DNA of 64,000 bases from Ascidia mentula (lineage: Eukaryota > Chordata > Ascidiacea > Phlebobranchia > Ascidiidae), in NCBI GenBank assembly GCA_947561715.1, contig OX387198.1, positions 4,154,001 through 4,218,000 on the forward strand, in the 5' to 3' direction. Shown here one piece after another: positions 63,545 through 64,000 of this stretch. The position numbers were made by a program, and so were the translations under genes. A model generated the notes under the pieces. It made no database searches. It was not told where the DNA came from and saw nothing but the letters and a program-made list of their open reading frames with translations. Each line of letters begins with the position of its first letter. Position 1 is the first letter of the stretch.

Positions 63545-64000
63545 ATGAAGAAAATTATGCTGAATATTGTCTCAGGAAAAATGTGGTTTATTGTATTTCT
63601 TCAGCTCCTGACAGTACCAAAAGGTAGGGAAATATTTATTACTGAGTATTTGATTATTTTATTGTTTAATTGCATCTGACAGTGCACAGTCAAACCATCA
63701 AAGTAATAAAAGACAGTATTTTGATATTATCTGATGATTTTGTGGATGCAAACACTGCACAGGAGAAATGTGGGTTGATGGGTGGAAATCTTCTAATGAC
63801 GGATGACCAACAGATTAACACAACTCTGATACAACTTTTAACTGGTAAATATGCGCATGGTAATTTTTTACAGCTAATTTTTGATTTCCCAGCAGTTTGT
63901 CTGTTAACGGCAACCCAACTAACACAGGTTTAAAACGCGTATGGATTTTCCATGATTTTACGGGTACACATATATTTGGATATTATTTTAATGAAAATGC
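63545..64000 (+). CDS. Gene J: 5' end of another lectin-like receptor (runs off right edge)
   Basis: Signal exon from 63545 (MKKIMLNIVSGKMWFIVF), exon 2 from about 63682 ([14 protein letters not shown]) and the start of exon 3 from about 63931 ([13 protein letters not shown]) are visible and intact. The signal exon and 5' flank match genes D and E. Its place after H and I repeats the order B-C-D on the left, so it is probably the counterpart of D. The cytoplasmic type cannot be told from this window. Confidence 0.8.

Overview
This is a eukaryotic, AT-rich window with compact multi-exon genes, short GT-AG introns and no sign of bacterial or organellar coding. The protein families and gene density suggest an invertebrate deuterostome, most likely a solitary tunicate of the Ciona type. 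That assignment is an inference from architecture and not from a matched sequence. Two tandem arrays of cell-surface receptor genes fill almost the whole window, and the arrays face away from each other across about 19-20 kb.

Left array (1-18.9 kb, minus strand): adhesion-type GPCRs. Each complete gene encodes a signal peptide, two SUEL/rhamnose-binding lectin domains (each split over two exons), a GAIN/GPS region and a seven-helix domain on three exons. Genes at 10426-6089 and 16606-12129 look complete (758 and 749 residues by my exon model). The gene at 2088-1 runs off the left edge. Two orphan 3' fragments (4905-3773 and about 18860-17748) are pseudogenes. The array grew by tandem duplication: 1-4.9 kb and 8.28-13.26 kb are near-identical copies, and 14.5-18.8 kb is an older copy.

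Right array (20.5-64 kb, plus strand): ten related genes, called A to J here. They share one ectodomain plan: signal peptide exon, C-type-lectin-like module 1 (exons 2-4), lectin-like module 2 (exons 5-6), one fibronectin-III-like region (exons 7-9) and a stalk plus transmembrane exon. Two kinds of cytoplasmic part follow. B and H carry a tandem tyrosine phosphatase (catalytic-looking D1, degenerate D2). A, C, D, F, G and I carry a short tail with two or three conserved tyrosines, mostly of the pYxN (Grb2-type) kind. J runs off the right edge. B, C, F, H and I look intact. A, D, E and G carry defects.

The array shows strong shuffling. H has the ectodomain and upstream DNA of the F/G lineage joined to the phosphatase and downstream DNA of the B lineage. 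Exon 6 (195 bp) is almost unchanged in eight genes while neighbouring exons have diverged, as expected for gene conversion. Gene I recruited intron sequence as a new exon end. Intergenic spacers of the D-H stretch carry head-to-tail pairs of a roughly 0.6-kb repeat that were duplicated with the genes.

Inferred biology: one ectodomain family wired either to a phosphatase or to phosphotyrosine docking sites, next to lectin-bearing adhesion GPCRs, looks like a rapidly evolving recognition locus (immune, allorecognition or gamete recognition). The ligand and the function are not visible in the sequence.
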